Source of the DNA: Verrucomicrobiia bacterium
GTDB lineage: Bacteria; Verrucomicrobiota; Verrucomicrobiia; Limisphaerales; Pedosphaeraceae
DNA length: 64,000 bases
Direction: 5' to 3'
Assembly: GCA_036268055.1 (NCBI GenBank)
Contig: DATAUW010000041.1
Location: 248,001-312,000 of the forward strand
The position numbers were made by a program, and so were the translations under genes. Each line of letters starts with the position of its first letter. Position 1 is the stretch's first letter. This document shows positions 8,414 to 17,069 of this stretch, one piece after another. The notes beneath the pieces are model-generated. The model did no database searches. It was not told the DNA's origin and was given only the letters and a program-made list of their open reading frames with translations.

Positions 8414-10165
8414 TCACTTCCCCCGCTTGCGCCCCAATTCTTTCGTCAATTTATCCAGCGGCAACGTGTTCACCACATCTTTCTTTCCCAGCCAGCCTTT
8501 GCGCGCCATGCCCGCGCCGAGCCGCAAAAATCCCGCGTGCTCGTTGCGATGCGCATCGCAGTTGATCACACACTTCACGCCTTTGGACTTCGCGTACGGC
8601 CACAATCGCCAGTCCAGGTCGAAACGATACGGGCTCGCGTTCAACTCGATCCACGTGCCCGTCGCCGCGCACGCATCAATCACCGCCTGCTGATTCACCT
8701 TGTAAGGCTCGCGCTCCAGCAGCAAGCGCCCCGTCAAATGTCCCAGCATGTGCACGTGCGGATTTTCCGCCGCCATGATCAGGCGTTTTGTGTTATCCGC
8801 TTCATTCTGCGAAAAGCCCGCGTGCAAACTCGCGACCACGACTTCCAATTCCGCAAGCAGGTCGTCATCAAAATCCAGTTTGTCCTTGAGGATGTCCACT
8901 TCCGAACCCGCCAGCAGCTGAAAATTAATTCCTTCATCCGCGAACTCGCGGTTGATTTTTTTGATCTCCTTGATTTGTTCGCGCACGCGCGCGGGTTCCA
9001 ATCCATGCGCCTGAAACGACGACTTCGAATGGTCGGTGATTGCCCAATAGTCCAAACCCAAATCGCTCATGTGCTCCGCGATTTCTTCCAGCGTGCCCTG
9101 CCCGTCGCTCCAGTTGGAATGATTATGCAGCGACCCGCGCAATTCCGTCCACTCGACCAGCCGCGGAATTTCATTTTTCTCCGCGACCGCAAATTCGCCG
9201 TAGTCTTCGCGCAATTCGGGCGGCACATAGGCGAGCCCGAGCTTCTCAAAAATTTCCTCCTCGGTCCGGCACGGCACGAGCAATTTTGGGTCGCGCGTCT
9301 CTTCTTTCGATTTGAACAACCCGTATTCGTTAAGCCGCAGACCGCGCTGGATTGCGCGCTGCCGCATGACGATGTTGTGCTCCTTGCTGCCGGTGAAATA
9401 TGCCAGCGCGAATGGAAATTCCGCATCGCTTACCACGCGCAAATCCGATTGGATGCCGCCCGTCAAAATCACCGAGGCCTTTGTCTCTCCTTTCGCGCTC
9501 ACGCTCACGACGCCGGGCTCGGTGGTAAATGCCTCGATCACATCTTTCGGATTTCGTGACGACACCAAAAAATCTATGTCGCCGATGATCTCCTTATAAC
9601 GTCGCAAACTTCCCGCCGTGCTGCATCGTACCACTTCGGGATAACTGCGCAGCGATTCCAGCACCGGTTCCGCCACGCTCAACGCCTTCACCAGCAAATG
9701 CCGCGACGCATACATCCGCCGAAAACTAATCCCCTCCAAAATCTTCGCCTGGGTTTTTTCGCCGAAACCTTCCAGCACCGCGACCTTGCCTTCCTTGCTC
9801 GCCACTTCCAATTCAATCACCGTCTTGATGCCCAGCTTGTCGTAAAGCGCTTTCACTTTCTTCGGACCGACGCCGGGGATTTGCAACATTTCCATCAGGC
9901 CCTCCGGAATCGAAGCTTTCAACTCGTCATAATATGCGAGCTTGCCCGTGGTCACGAGTTCCGTGATTTTCTGCTGCAACGCTTCGCCGATGCCTTTGAT
10001 TTCGTCCAACCGCTCTTCGGTCACGAGTTGATGCAGAGGTTCCGCCAGCGATTCCAGCGTCCGCGCCGCGTTCGCGTAAGCGCGAGTCTTGAAAGGATTC
10101 TCGCCTTTCAACTCTAGCAACACGCCGATTTCAGAAAGAATTTCCGCCACGCGATCTTTGTCCAT
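8414..10165 (-). CDS. polX: DNA polymerase/3'-5' exonuclease PolX
   Basis: The 583-residue product starts MDKDRVAEILSEIGVLLELK, as bacterial PolX proteins do; the frame is open nine codons further but that start is less typical. Domain order is: helical 8-kDa-like and helix-hairpin-helix region (residues 1-150, with LQIPGVGPKKVKALYDKLGI), family X nucleotidyltransferase (GSLRRYKEIIGDIDFLV, with metal-binding aspartates), and a C-terminal PHP phosphoesterase domain (SLHNHSNWSDGQGTLEEIAE, ending with NCDAHRNEHAG). Family members fill short gaps in base-excision repair and the PHP domain gives 3'-5' exonuclease or phosphodiesterase activity. All expected metal ligands in the blocks I can see are retained. 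Confidence 0.95.
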   Translation of the reverse strand: MDKDRVAEILSEIGVLLELKGENPFKTRAYANAARTLESLAEPLHQLVTEERLDEIKGIGEALQQKITELVTTGKLAYYDELKASIPEGLMEMLQIPGVGPKKVKALYDKLGIKTVIELEVASKEGKVAVLEGFGEKTQAKILEGISFRRMYASRHLLVKALSVAEPVLESLRSYPEVVRCSTAGSLRRYKEIIGDIDFLVSSRNPKDVIEAFTTEPGVVSVSAKGETKASVILTGGIQSDLRVVSDAEFPFALAYFTGSKEHNIVMRQRAIQRGLRLNEYGLFKSKEETRDPKLLVPCRTEEEIFEKLGLAYVPPELREDYGEFAVAEKNEIPRLVEWTELRGSLHNHSNWSDGQGTLEEIAEHMSDLGLDYWAITDHSKSSFQAHGLEPARVREQIKEIKKINREFADEGINFQLLAGSEVDILKDKLDFDDDLLAELEVVVASLHAGFSQNEADNTKRLIMAAENPHVHMLGHLTGRLLLEREPYKVNQQAVIDACAATGTWIELNASPYRFDLDWRLWPYAKSKGVKCVINCDAHRNEHAGFLRLGAGMARKGWLGKKDVVNTLPLDKLTKELGRKRGK

Positions 10166-10222
10166 AAAATAAATATGCGACGCCAAACCCAAACTTCAAA
10201 GTTCATTCTTCCTCCTCTCGGA

Positions 10223-10326
10223 CCGCGGGTCTGTGACCCGCAGCAAGGTGAATCCGGTCAAGCCGCTTTAGGCTCAGCCAGGCGCGGCAATATTTATTGA
10301 AAGTTGCTGCGGGTCACAGACCCGCG
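10223..10326. repeat. Inverted pair of REP-like hairpins (REPIN-like element)
   Basis: Two copies of the REP-like unit face each other: a direct copy at 10223-10246 and an inverted copy at 10304-10326, 57 bases apart. Each contains gcgggtc/gacccgc with a short loop, and the agcaa tails point to the inside. The whole element could fold as one long hairpin with two arms. It fills the gap between the PolX start and the Maf stop. Paired, inverted REPs are the form in which such elements usually move with the help of a RAYT transposase; no RAYT gene is in this window. Confidence 0.75.
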
Positions 10327-10361
10327 ATCCGGTTGGAAAGACACTCGCGCGCGTCCGGCGA

Positions 10362-10940
10362 TTACCCGCCTTCACTCCACAATTTCAGTTCCCGCCGCAA
10401 CCGTTCCGTAGGCAAACCAATCACATTCGTGAGCGAGCCCGAAATATTTTCCACGATCTTATCGCCGTAATCCTGGATTGCGTATGCGCCTGCCTTGTCC
10501 AGTGGATTGATGAGCTTGAGATACTCGCGAATCGCTTTCGCGCTGAGCGGACGGAATTTCACCTGCGTTCTTTCCGCGAACATTTTTTGCCGATGCCCGC
10601 GTAGTTGCAACAGGCACACTCCCGTCACGACTTGATGCGTCCGTCCGCGCAGTTGTTTCAACATGCGATGCGCGTCCTCGTGGTTCGCCGGCTTGCCGAA
10701 TAATGCGCTGCCGAGCGACACCAGCGTGTCCGCCCCGATCACTAGCGCATCGGGAAAGCGTTTCGCCACCGCGCGCGCCTTGCGATACGCGTTGATTTGC
10801 GAGAGTTCCACCGCCGTCAATTCCTCGTTGTGCAATTCCTCGGCGTCGCTCGGAATCACCGTGAATTCCGCGATCAATTTTTTCAGCAACTTCGTCCGCC
10901 GCGGCGAACTCGACGCCAAAATAACGGGAGGCAATTTCAT
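10362..10940 (-). CDS. maf: Maf-like nucleoside triphosphate pyrophosphatase
   Basis: This 192-residue protein is a full-length Maf/HAM1-fold enzyme. The N-terminal signature ILASSSPRRTKLLKKL is intact, as are VIGADTLVSLG (residues about 66-76), the GKPANHEDAHRMLKQLRG block and the C-terminal YAIQDYGDKIVENISGS stretch. Maf proteins hydrolyse dTTP, UTP or modified nucleotides to the monophosphates, cleaning the nucleotide pool. The gene begins 3 bases after a DUF1802 gene on the same strand, so the two are likely translated from one message. Confidence 0.93.
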   Translation of the reverse strand: MKLPPVILASSSPRRTKLLKKLIAEFTVIPSDAEELHNEELTAVELSQINAYRKARAVAKRFPDALVIGADTLVSLGSALFGKPANHEDAHRMLKQLRGRTHQVVTGVCLLQLRGHRQKMFAERTQVKFRPLSAKAIREYLKLINPLDKAGAYAIQDYGDKIVENISGSLTNVIGLPTERLRRELKLWSEGG

Positions 10941-10943
10941 ACG

Positions 10944-11528
10944 CTAAACTTTCGCCGGCACGGCGGACGCTTCGCTCAGCGATACCCGCAGCCGTTTTAA
11001 TTTGCGCTCAAACTCCACATCGTCGAGCACGGGAGATGCGCCGTCCGACGCGATCTCCTGCTCCAATTCGATCCACGATTTGCATCCGCCGTACGAAGCC
11101 AGCATTGGCAATTCAACCGGCGAGGGCATCCGAAAAATTTTCACCGCCAGTGCGAAGATGGCTTTCTCGCGTCCCCATTCAAATCGTTCCGCGATCACTT
11201 CATCCCGCCAGACATGCTGTCCGCGCAATGCCTTTGCCTGTTCAAGCGAATGCAACTGCTCGGCATACGCAATCTCCGCGAAAAATTCCAACCGCAAAGT
11301 GTCCACCGGCGGAAAGTGCGGCGCGATTTCGTCGTAACGCCGTTGCGCGGAAGGAATCACCGACTCGCGCTGCTGATGAAACAAAGTTGGAAATAGAAGA
11401 AAACGATTTTGCGCGACTTGAAAACCGCCGCGTCCCTCGCTGATGCCGCCCTTGCGCAGAATCAAAATCTGCTCGCCGCGCCCGAGCGCATCCACGACCA
11501 CCGCCCACTCTTTAAATGCCACACGCAC
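10944..11528 (-). CDS. DUF1802 family protein
   Basis: The 194-residue product matches the DUF1802 pattern from its first residues: FKEWAVVVDALGRGEQILIL, RKGGISEGRGGFQVAQNRFL, LFPTLFHQQRE. The family has no established function. Downstream, and only 3 bases away, lies maf, which is the usual kind of neighbour for a small housekeeping protein. The start at 11528 is the first Met and leads straight into the conserved block. Nothing in the sequence suggests a signal peptide or membrane segment, so it is probably cytoplasmic. Confidence 0.85.
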   Translation of the reverse strand: MRVAFKEWAVVVDALGRGEQILILRKGGISEGRGGFQVAQNRFLLFPTLFHQQRESVIPSAQRRYDEIAPHFPPVDTLRLEFFAEIAYAEQLHSLEQAKALRGQHVWRDEVIAERFEWGREKAIFALAVKIFRMPSPVELPMLASYGGCKSWIELEQEIASDGASPVLDDVEFERKLKRLRVSLSEASAVPAKV

Positions 11529-11626
11529 AAAATGATTCTAGCCGCGAACTCCGTGAAAGTCGAGTGCCGGCCAAGCTTCGGCTTGCCAGTCCTGCCCGCA
11601 TCTTTTAGGCTGCGCGAAACCAATAT

Positions 11627-12934
11627 ATGAACAGCACAATCCGCTTCAAACTCTTCCTGATGATGGTCCTGGAATTTTTCATCTGGGGCGCATGGCTGCC
11701 GCTGATCTTTAGTTATTTGCCCGCGCTGAAATTTTCACCGTGGGAACAATCCATCATCCTTAACGCCTTCCCCGTCGCCGCGATCATTGGAATGTTTTTC
11801 AGCAACCAATTCGCCGACCGCAATTTTGCCGCCGAAAAATTCCTGGCATTCAGTCATCTCATCGGTGGACTTGCCATGATCGGGCTCGCGTTCACCAAGG
11901 AATTCTGGCCGTTTTTTGGCCTCATGTTTGTCCATTGCCTTCTCTACGTGCCCACGCTTTCCATCACGAATTCGATCGCGTTTGCGAACATGAAAGATGC
12001 GCAAAAGGAATTCGGCTTTGTCCGCATGGGCGGCACGCTCGGCTGGGTGCTCGCGGCGTGGCCGTTCACTTTTATTTTTGTGGACTGGGCTAAAGTTCAC
12101 GCGGCGAATCCGCAAGGTTTTGTGGCGACCATTGGCGCCGCGCTCGCAAATGGCCTCAGCGGACCGGCGTTGCAAGCCGCGACAATTTGGACATTTATCG
12201 TGGCGGGAATCGCGTCGCTTCTGCTCGCGGCCTTCAGCCTGACGCTCCCGCACACACCACCGAAAAAAGCCGGCGCGGGCGGTGCGGAGAAATTGGCTTG
12301 GGCTGAGGCAGTAAAACTTTTGCGGCATCCTTTCGTACTCGTGCTCTGGCTCGTCACCTTCGTAGATGCCGTCGTTCACAATTGCTACTTCAACTGGGCT
12401 GGTTCATTTCTCAGCGCGGATACCGCCAGCGGAGGCGCGGGCATTCCCGGCAACTGGGTCATGCCCGTCATGAGCATTGGCCAGGTCGCGGAAATGTTTA
12501 CCATGTTCATTCTCGGCGCCACGCTCAAGCGGCTCGGCTGGCGCACGACCATGATCCTCGGCATCATCGCTTACCCGATTCGTTTCGCGGTGTGGGCCTT
12601 TTTTCCCGACCACAAGGAACTCATCATCCTCGTGCAAATCCTCCACGGCATCTGCTATGCATTTTTCTTTGCGACAGTTTATATTTTCGCCGAGGAATAT
12701 TTTCCAAAAGATGTTCGCTCAAGTGCGCAGGGACTTTTCAATGTCATGATCCTTGGCATCGGCGCGCTCGCCGCAAACTCGCTTTGCCCGATGCTTGCGC
12801 AGCAAACTTTCAGTCACAACGGCATCACCGATTGGCACCATCTTTTCCTGGTGCCGCTCTTCATCGCGCTCGGCTCGGCCATTGCGCTGGCGTTGTTCTT
12901 TCACCCGCCAAAACAAACCGGCCCGGTGCATTGA
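11627..12934 (+). CDS. Nucleoside:H+ symporter family MFS permease
   Basis: This 435-residue protein has about twelve membrane segments and opens with IRFKLFLMMVLEFFIWGAWL, the typical start of the NHS family (NupG, XapB). Other family marks are SITNSIAFANM in the fourth segment region and FGFVRMGGTLGWVLAAWPF after it. It should carry nucleosides or related sugars inward with protons. The C-terminal half ends with short basic residues. The gene stands between a minus-strand maf/DUF1802 pair and a GrpB-like gene that starts 18 bases downstream on the same strand. Substrate cannot be read from sequence alone; in this phylum similar permeases are often near sugar metabolism genes. Confidence 0.88.
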   Translation: MNSTIRFKLFLMMVLEFFIWGAWLPLIFSYLPALKFSPWEQSIILNAFPVAAIIGMFFSNQFADRNFAAEKFLAFSHLIGGLAMIGLAFTKEFWPFFGLMFVHCLLYVPTLSITNSIAFANMKDAQKEFGFVRMGGTLGWVLAAWPFTFIFVDWAKVHAANPQGFVATIGAALANGLSGPALQAATIWTFIVAGIASLLLAAFSLTLPHTPPKKAGAGGAEKLAWAEAVKLLRHPFVLVLWLVTFVDAVVHNCYFNWAGSFLSADTASGGAGIPGNWVMPVMSIGQVAEMFTMFILGATLKRLGWRTTMILGIIAYPIRFAVWAFFPDHKELIILVQILHGICYAFFFATVYIFAEEYFPKDVRSSAQGLFNVMILGIGALAANSLCPMLAQQTFSHNGITDWHHLFLVPLFIALGSAIALALFFHPPKQTGPVH

Positions 12935-12952
12935 ATCAATTTATCTCGCGCC

Positions 12953-13501
12953 ATGCCGTCGAAAATAATCGTCTGCGATTATGCTGCGGCGTGGCCGGAT
13001 CAATTCGCGCAGTTAAAGCGAATCATTTGGCCCACAGTAAGTGACATCGCACTTGCCATTGAGCACGTCGGCAGCACGGCTGTGGCCGGACTCGCCGCGA
13101 AACCGATCATTGATCTCGACATCGTCATTTCCAGCGCGCCCGACCTTCCGGCTATCATTGAGCGATTGAAAAATCTCGGTTACGAACACCTTGGCAACCT
13201 CGGCATTGAAGGCCACGAAGCCTTTCGCGCGCCGCCTGGCCCGATAGATCATCATCTTTACGTTTGCCTGGCAGAAAGCATCGCGTTCAAAAATCATATT
13301 CGCCTGCGTGATCGCCTGCGAAACGACGCGCTCGTGCGAAAACAATACGGAGATCTGAAACGCGACCTCGCCTTGAAATTCCCTGATTCGATAGACGCCT
13401 ATGTGGATGGCAAAACCGAATTCATCTTGAATCTGCTGAAAGATGCGGGGATGGCCGCGCCCGACCTCGAATCAATCCGCAACGCAAATAAAATATTCTA
13501 G
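12953..13501 (+). CDS. GrpB family protein (UPF0157)
   Basis: The 182-residue product has the GrpB nucleotidyltransferase-like core: IEHVGSTAVAGLAAKPIIDL, DIVISSAPDL, and a later HHLYVCLAES plus NHIRLRDRLR block. The motif HVGSTAVxGLAAKPxIDL is diagnostic. The fold resembles the minimal nucleotidyltransferases, and some relatives modify coenzyme A or dephospho-CoA, but the role of most members is unknown. It follows the nucleoside symporter by 18 bases and could be in the same transcript. It converges on lipA with 11 bases between the two stop codons. Confidence 0.88.
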   Translation: MPSKIIVCDYAAAWPDQFAQLKRIIWPTVSDIALAIEHVGSTAVAGLAAKPIIDLDIVISSAPDLPAIIERLKNLGYEHLGNLGIEGHEAFRAPPGPIDHHLYVCLAESIAFKNHIRLRDRLRNDALVRKQYGDLKRDLALKFPDSIDAYVDGKTEFILNLLKDAGMAAPDLESIRNANKIF

Positions 13502-13512
13502 CGGCGGCAATC

Positions 13513-14397
13513 CTACTTCACCGACGGCAAATGAAATTCATCCGCGTGATACGAACTCCGCACCATCGGTCCGCTCGCCACATGCACGAAACCTATCTCG
13601 TCCGCCACGCCCTTATATTTGGCAAACCGCTCCGGTGAAACAAATTCCACCACCGGCAAATGCTTCAACGTCGGCTGCAAATATTGTCCCAGCGTGAGCA
13701 TGTCGCAATTCACCCGCCGCAAATCTTCCATCGCGGCAAATAATTCCTCCTCCGTCTCGCCCAACCCGAGCATCAATCCCGACTTCGTATAAATTTCCGC
13801 ACCGCGTTTCGCCTTCACTTTTCCGAGCACGCTCAGTGACCGGTCGTACGTCGCGCGCGACCGCACCGAAGGCGTCAAACGCCGCACCGTTTCCAGGTTG
13901 TGATTAAATATCTCCGGGCTCGCGCGCAGCACCGCGTCAATCGCCTCATCGCGATCCAGAAAATCCGGCGTCAACACTTCGATGACGATTCCCGGGTTCG
14001 CCGCGCGCACCGTCTCGATCGTTTTGCGAAAATGTTCCGCGCCGCCGTCCGCCAGATCATCGCGCGCCACCGCCGTGATGACCACGTGCTTGAGCCGCAT
14101 GCGCTTCGTCGCTTCCGCCACCCGCGCCGGTTCGTCGGCTTCGAGCGGCAGCGGTTTCGCCGTGGATACCGCGCAAAATCCGCACGCCCGCGTGCAGCGG
14201 TCGCCCGCAATCATGAACGTCGCCGTACCTTTGCTCCAGCATTCCCAATGATTCGGACACTTGGCACTCTCGCAAACCGTGTGCAATTTCAACTCGTCGA
14301 GCAGGCCGCGCGTATGCGCAAAACTGTCCGACGTCGGCAATTTGATGCGCAGCCATTCCGGCAGGCGCGGACGCGGTTTGAGTTCGGTGATGGTCAT
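13513..14397 (-). CDS. lipA: Lipoyl synthase
   Basis: The 294-residue radical-SAM enzyme inserts two sulfurs into protein-bound octanoyl groups. Both iron-sulfur sets are intact: the auxiliary cluster cysteines Cys42, Cys47 and Cys53 in VCESAKCPNHWECW, and the radical-SAM cysteines Cys68, Cys72 and Cys75 in CTRACGFC. The C-terminal serine motif (MVRSSYHADEF) that completes the auxiliary cluster is also present. It lies downstream of a glutaredoxin gene with no gap, and further upstream are gcvH and gcvT. GcvH is a lipoylated protein, so the cluster joins the carrier with the enzyme that matures it. No lipB or lplA is visible in the window. Confidence 0.96.
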   Translation of the reverse strand: MTITELKPRPRLPEWLRIKLPTSDSFAHTRGLLDELKLHTVCESAKCPNHWECWSKGTATFMIAGDRCTRACGFCAVSTAKPLPLEADEPARVAEATKRMRLKHVVITAVARDDLADGGAEHFRKTIETVRAANPGIVIEVLTPDFLDRDEAIDAVLRASPEIFNHNLETVRRLTPSVRSRATYDRSLSVLGKVKAKRGAEIYTKSGLMLGLGETEEELFAAMEDLRRVNCDMLTLGQYLQPTLKHLPVVEFVSPERFAKYKGVADEIGFVHVASGPMVRSSYHADEFHLPSVK

Positions 14398-14637
14398 CTA
14401 TTTTGCGATCCTCTTGAAAAATCCCGGCAATTCCTCCGGCCCAAAATCCGCCAACACGTCGCCATCCACATCTAAAACCGGCGCGAGGCCCTGCCCGGAA
14501 ATTTTTACCATCTCTTCATAAGCCGAATCATTCGCGATCACGTCCACAACCTCGTAGTCAACGTCGTGGGCGTCAAGCCACTTGACCGCTTTATCGCACC
14601 AACCGCAAAAGGGCTTAATAAATAGACGTGCTTTCAT
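14398..14637 (-). CDS. Glutaredoxin-family protein
   Basis: A 79-residue thioredoxin-fold protein with a CGWC active site (Cys11, Cys14) in LFIKPFCGWCDKAVKWLD. The later APVLDVDGDVLADFGPEEL part has the cis-Pro (LAPVLDV) expected of glutaredoxins. The stop codon directly precedes the lipA start codon, so translation is probably coupled. A redox protein beside lipoyl synthase suggests a role in iron-sulfur supply or in reducing the lipoyl system, but this is inferred from position only. Confidence 0.87.
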   Translation of the reverse strand: MKARLFIKPFCGWCDKAVKWLDAHDVDYEVVDVIANDSAYEEMVKISGQGLAPVLDVDGDVLADFGPEELPGFFKRIAK

Positions 14638-14679
14638 GGGGAGTACAACTTGGAAAAATGTTATGCGGCGAACAACGGC

Positions 14680-15063
14680 CTAACCGTTGACTTGCGCTTT
14701 GTATTTATCCGCGCTGAGCAGAGCGTCCAATTCGGAAGGATTGCTCAACTTGATTTTATAAAACCATCCGCCCGCGTACGGCTCGCTGTTCACCAGCGCG
14801 GGATTGTCACTCACCGCCTTATTGATTTCAACGACTTGCCCACTGACCGGCGAATAAATATCGCTCGCGGTTTTCACGGATTCAACGACCGCGCAGGCCT
14901 CGCCCGCTTTTACCTGGCGATTGAGCGCCGGCAATTCCACGAACACCACGTCAGTCAATTCCTGTTGCGCATGGTCGGTGATGCCGATGGTCGCCGTGTC
15001 GCCGCTTACCCGCACCCACTCGTGCGATTTCACATATTTCAAGTCCGTAGGAATATTAGACAT
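14680..15063 (-). CDS. gcvH: Glycine cleavage system H protein
   Basis: This 127-residue protein is a typical GcvH: the lipoyl-accepting lysine is Lys64 in [18 protein letters not shown], with GSI-like [20 protein letters not shown] before it and the Gly-rich [16 protein letters not shown] block after it. It carries the aminomethyl group between the P, T and L proteins. It follows gcvT by 31 bases on the same strand. The lipoate it needs would be made by LipA encoded two genes downstream. Confidence 0.96.
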   Translation of the reverse strand: MSNIPTDLKYVKSHEWVRVSGDTATIGITDHAQQELTDVVFVELPALNRQVKAGEACAVVESVKTASDIYSPVSGQVVEINKAVSDNPALVNSEPYAGGWFYKIKLSNPSELDALLSADKYKAQVNG

Positions 15064-15094
15064 AATGGAATTGAGTCAGGGCCGCGCCGTTTGG

Positions 15095-16228
15095 TCAATC
15101 AGCTTTTCGATAAATGGGTTTGGGCACGATCACCGCGGCGAAACGCTTCCCGCGAATTTCAATTTCAATCGGCGTTTGCGGCTTGGCAAATTCCGGCGGC
15201 ACATAACCCATGCCGATGCCAATTCCCAGCGACGGACTTTGCGTGCCGCTCACCACTTCGCCGATTTTTTTTTCGCCGCTCCAAATTGCATAATGCGGAC
15301 GCGGTGGCGGGCATTTGTCCGTCATCTTAAACGCAACGCACTTTTTCGTCACGCCCTTGGCCTTCTGTTCAGCCAGCACGGCGCGCCCGATAAAATCGCC
15401 TTTGTCCAGCGCCACGAAAAATCCCACGCCCGCCTCGATGGGCGTCGTCTGCTCATCCAACTCATGGCCGTAAAGTGGATAACAAACTTCCGTGCGCAAG
15501 GTATCGCGCGCGCCCAGGCCGGCTGGTTGCAGGCAGTATGGATGTCCCACCGCGAGGACTTTTGACCACACGGCCGCGATGACTTCCGCCGGGCTCACAA
15601 TTTCAAAACCATCTTCACCCGTGTATCCGGTTCGAGAGACCCACACCGGCGTCCCGGCAAAATCAAATTGTCCGGCGTGATTCTTTTTCAAGTCCGAGGC
15701 CTGCGCAACCATCGTCCCTTTTTTTGAGGCTCCAGGAAAACATTGATTGATCATTTCCGCGACGCGCGGTCCCTGCACCGCGACCGCGCCGGTTTGGTCG
15801 GAAACATTTTTAAATTGCACCGACGCTCGATCGGGAAATGCCGCAAGCTGTTTCTCCAGCCACGCCACGTCCTCAGTGATTCGTCCGGCATTGATGATCA
15901 ATAAATATTCGGCATCCGCGAGGCGATACGCATATAAATCATCCACCACACCACCGTGTTCATTGCACATCAACGTATATTGCCCCTGCCCCACGGCGAG
16001 CTTGCGAATGTCATTCGTGAGCACGTGATTCAAAAAACTTTCCGTGCCCGCGCCGCTCAGCAGCACTTCGCCCATGTGCGAAATATCGAAAATCCCCGCC
16101 GCTTTTCGCACCACGAGATGTTCATCCATGATGCTCGTGTATTGCACCGGCATTTCCCAGCCTCCGAACTCGACGAGCTTGCCGCCGAGTTTTTGGTGCA
16201 ATTCAAAAAGTGGCGTGCGCTTCAACAT
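15095..16228 (-). CDS. gcvT: Aminomethyltransferase (glycine cleavage T protein)
   Basis: The 377-residue product begins MLKRTPLFELHQKLGGKLVE, the usual T-protein start; the frame is open to 16273 but that part overlaps the upstream gene. Recognisable blocks are GIFDISHMGEVLLSGAGTES, the tetrahydrofolate-binding core with QYTLMCNEHGGVVDDLYAYR and the catalytic Asp of that block, and the C-terminal GEVVSGTQSPSLGIGIGMGY. It transfers the aminomethyl carbon from H protein to tetrahydrofolate. The start codon lies at the stop of the upstream reductase gene, so translation is probably coupled. The P protein (gcvP) is not in the window. Confidence 0.95.
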   Translation of the reverse strand: MLKRTPLFELHQKLGGKLVEFGGWEMPVQYTSIMDEHLVVRKAAGIFDISHMGEVLLSGAGTESFLNHVLTNDIRKLAVGQGQYTLMCNEHGGVVDDLYAYRLADAEYLLIINAGRITEDVAWLEKQLAAFPDRASVQFKNVSDQTGAVAVQGPRVAEMINQCFPGASKKGTMVAQASDLKKNHAGQFDFAGTPVWVSRTGYTGEDGFEIVSPAEVIAAVWSKVLAVGHPYCLQPAGLGARDTLRTEVCYPLYGHELDEQTTPIEAGVGFFVALDKGDFIGRAVLAEQKAKGVTKKCVAFKMTDKCPPPRPHYAIWSGEKKIGEVVSGTQSPSLGIGIGMGYVPPEFAKPQTPIEIEIRGKRFAAVIVPKPIYRKAD

Positions 16229-16229
16229 G

Positions 16230-16946
16230 TCAACCCCACTTCTCCACCAGCATCTGGTTTTTGGGAACGCCAAGTTCGTTCATCACGAGATGCTGCGTGC
16301 CTTCGACCAATTCATTCGGCCCGCACGCATAAAAAACCGTGTTGGGCATATCGGCGATGTGCTCCTTGATCCATGCGGCGTCAATGCGCCCGCGCCGTCC
16401 CGGCCACGGATCGCCCGCCGACAGCCGTGTGCAGGTCACGTAAAAATTGAAATTCGGATTCTCCTGTTCCAACTGGCGAAATTCCTCGTCAAAAATAATA
16501 TCGTTGGTCGTGCGCACGCTGTAGAGAATCGTGATTTCCGTTTCGAGCTTGCGCCGCGTGGCATCGCGCACGAAACCGCGAAACGGCGTTACGCCCGAAC
16601 CACCCGCGATGCAGATCAAATGTTTGTTCGGCTCAAGCACCGGCAGAAATTTTCCCACCGGCTGGATCACGCCGAGTGTATCGCCCGCCTTCGCCCAATC
16701 CACGATGCGCGTGCCCATCTTGCCGTCGCGCTTCACCGTGATCTCGTAAAACCCGCGATCCAGTGCGCACGACGACAGCGAATACGCCCGTTTGTAGCTC
16801 GGCGTGTCCGGCCAATAAACCGTGATGAACTGCCCGGTCTTGAAGTCCGCGTCATAGCCCTCGGGCCATTTTATTTTCAGCGTTTTGGTGTCCGGCAACT
16901 CCAGCGTCACCGTTTCGATCACCATGTCCGCAACATTTTTCGGCAT
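16230..16946 (-). CDS. FAD/NAD(P)-binding oxidoreductase (ferredoxin reductase-like)
   Basis: A 238-residue flavoprotein of the ferredoxin-NADP reductase fold. The FAD part has GQFITVYWPDTPSYKRAYSL, where the RxYSL motif binds flavin, and the NAD(P) part has CIAGGSGVTPFRGFVRD and later VFYACGPNELVEG. I start it at 16946 (MPKNVADMVIETVTLELPD); the longer frame to 17021 overlaps the divergent malQ leader and lacks family features. It has no 2Fe-2S domain, so it would need a separate electron partner. It is the first gene of the run that continues with gcvT, gcvH, a glutaredoxin and lipA. Its partner and substrate are unknown. Confidence 0.85.
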   Translation of the reverse strand: MPKNVADMVIETVTLELPDTKTLKIKWPEGYDADFKTGQFITVYWPDTPSYKRAYSLSSCALDRGFYEITVKRDGKMGTRIVDWAKAGDTLGVIQPVGKFLPVLEPNKHLICIAGGSGVTPFRGFVRDATRRKLETEITILYSVRTTNDIIFDEEFRQLEQENPNFNFYVTCTRLSAGDPWPGRRGRIDAAWIKEHIADMPNTVFYACGPNELVEGTQHLVMNELGVPKNQMLVEKWG

Positions 16947-17069
16947 AAATTTAAAATCGGCCCGAGAATAATGGAACCGCCAACGGTGTAAAGGTCGCAA
17001 TCGCCGTGACCGCGCGTGCATTCTGCATTATTTCTTTCGCTCGCGCCCGGCCTCTGGCAGCCTTGGTCC

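Noticed and set aside
16947-17069. Glycine riboswitch before the gcvT run
   Set aside because: The divergent gap is short and lacks the paired conserved cores of glycine aptamers on the minus strand.
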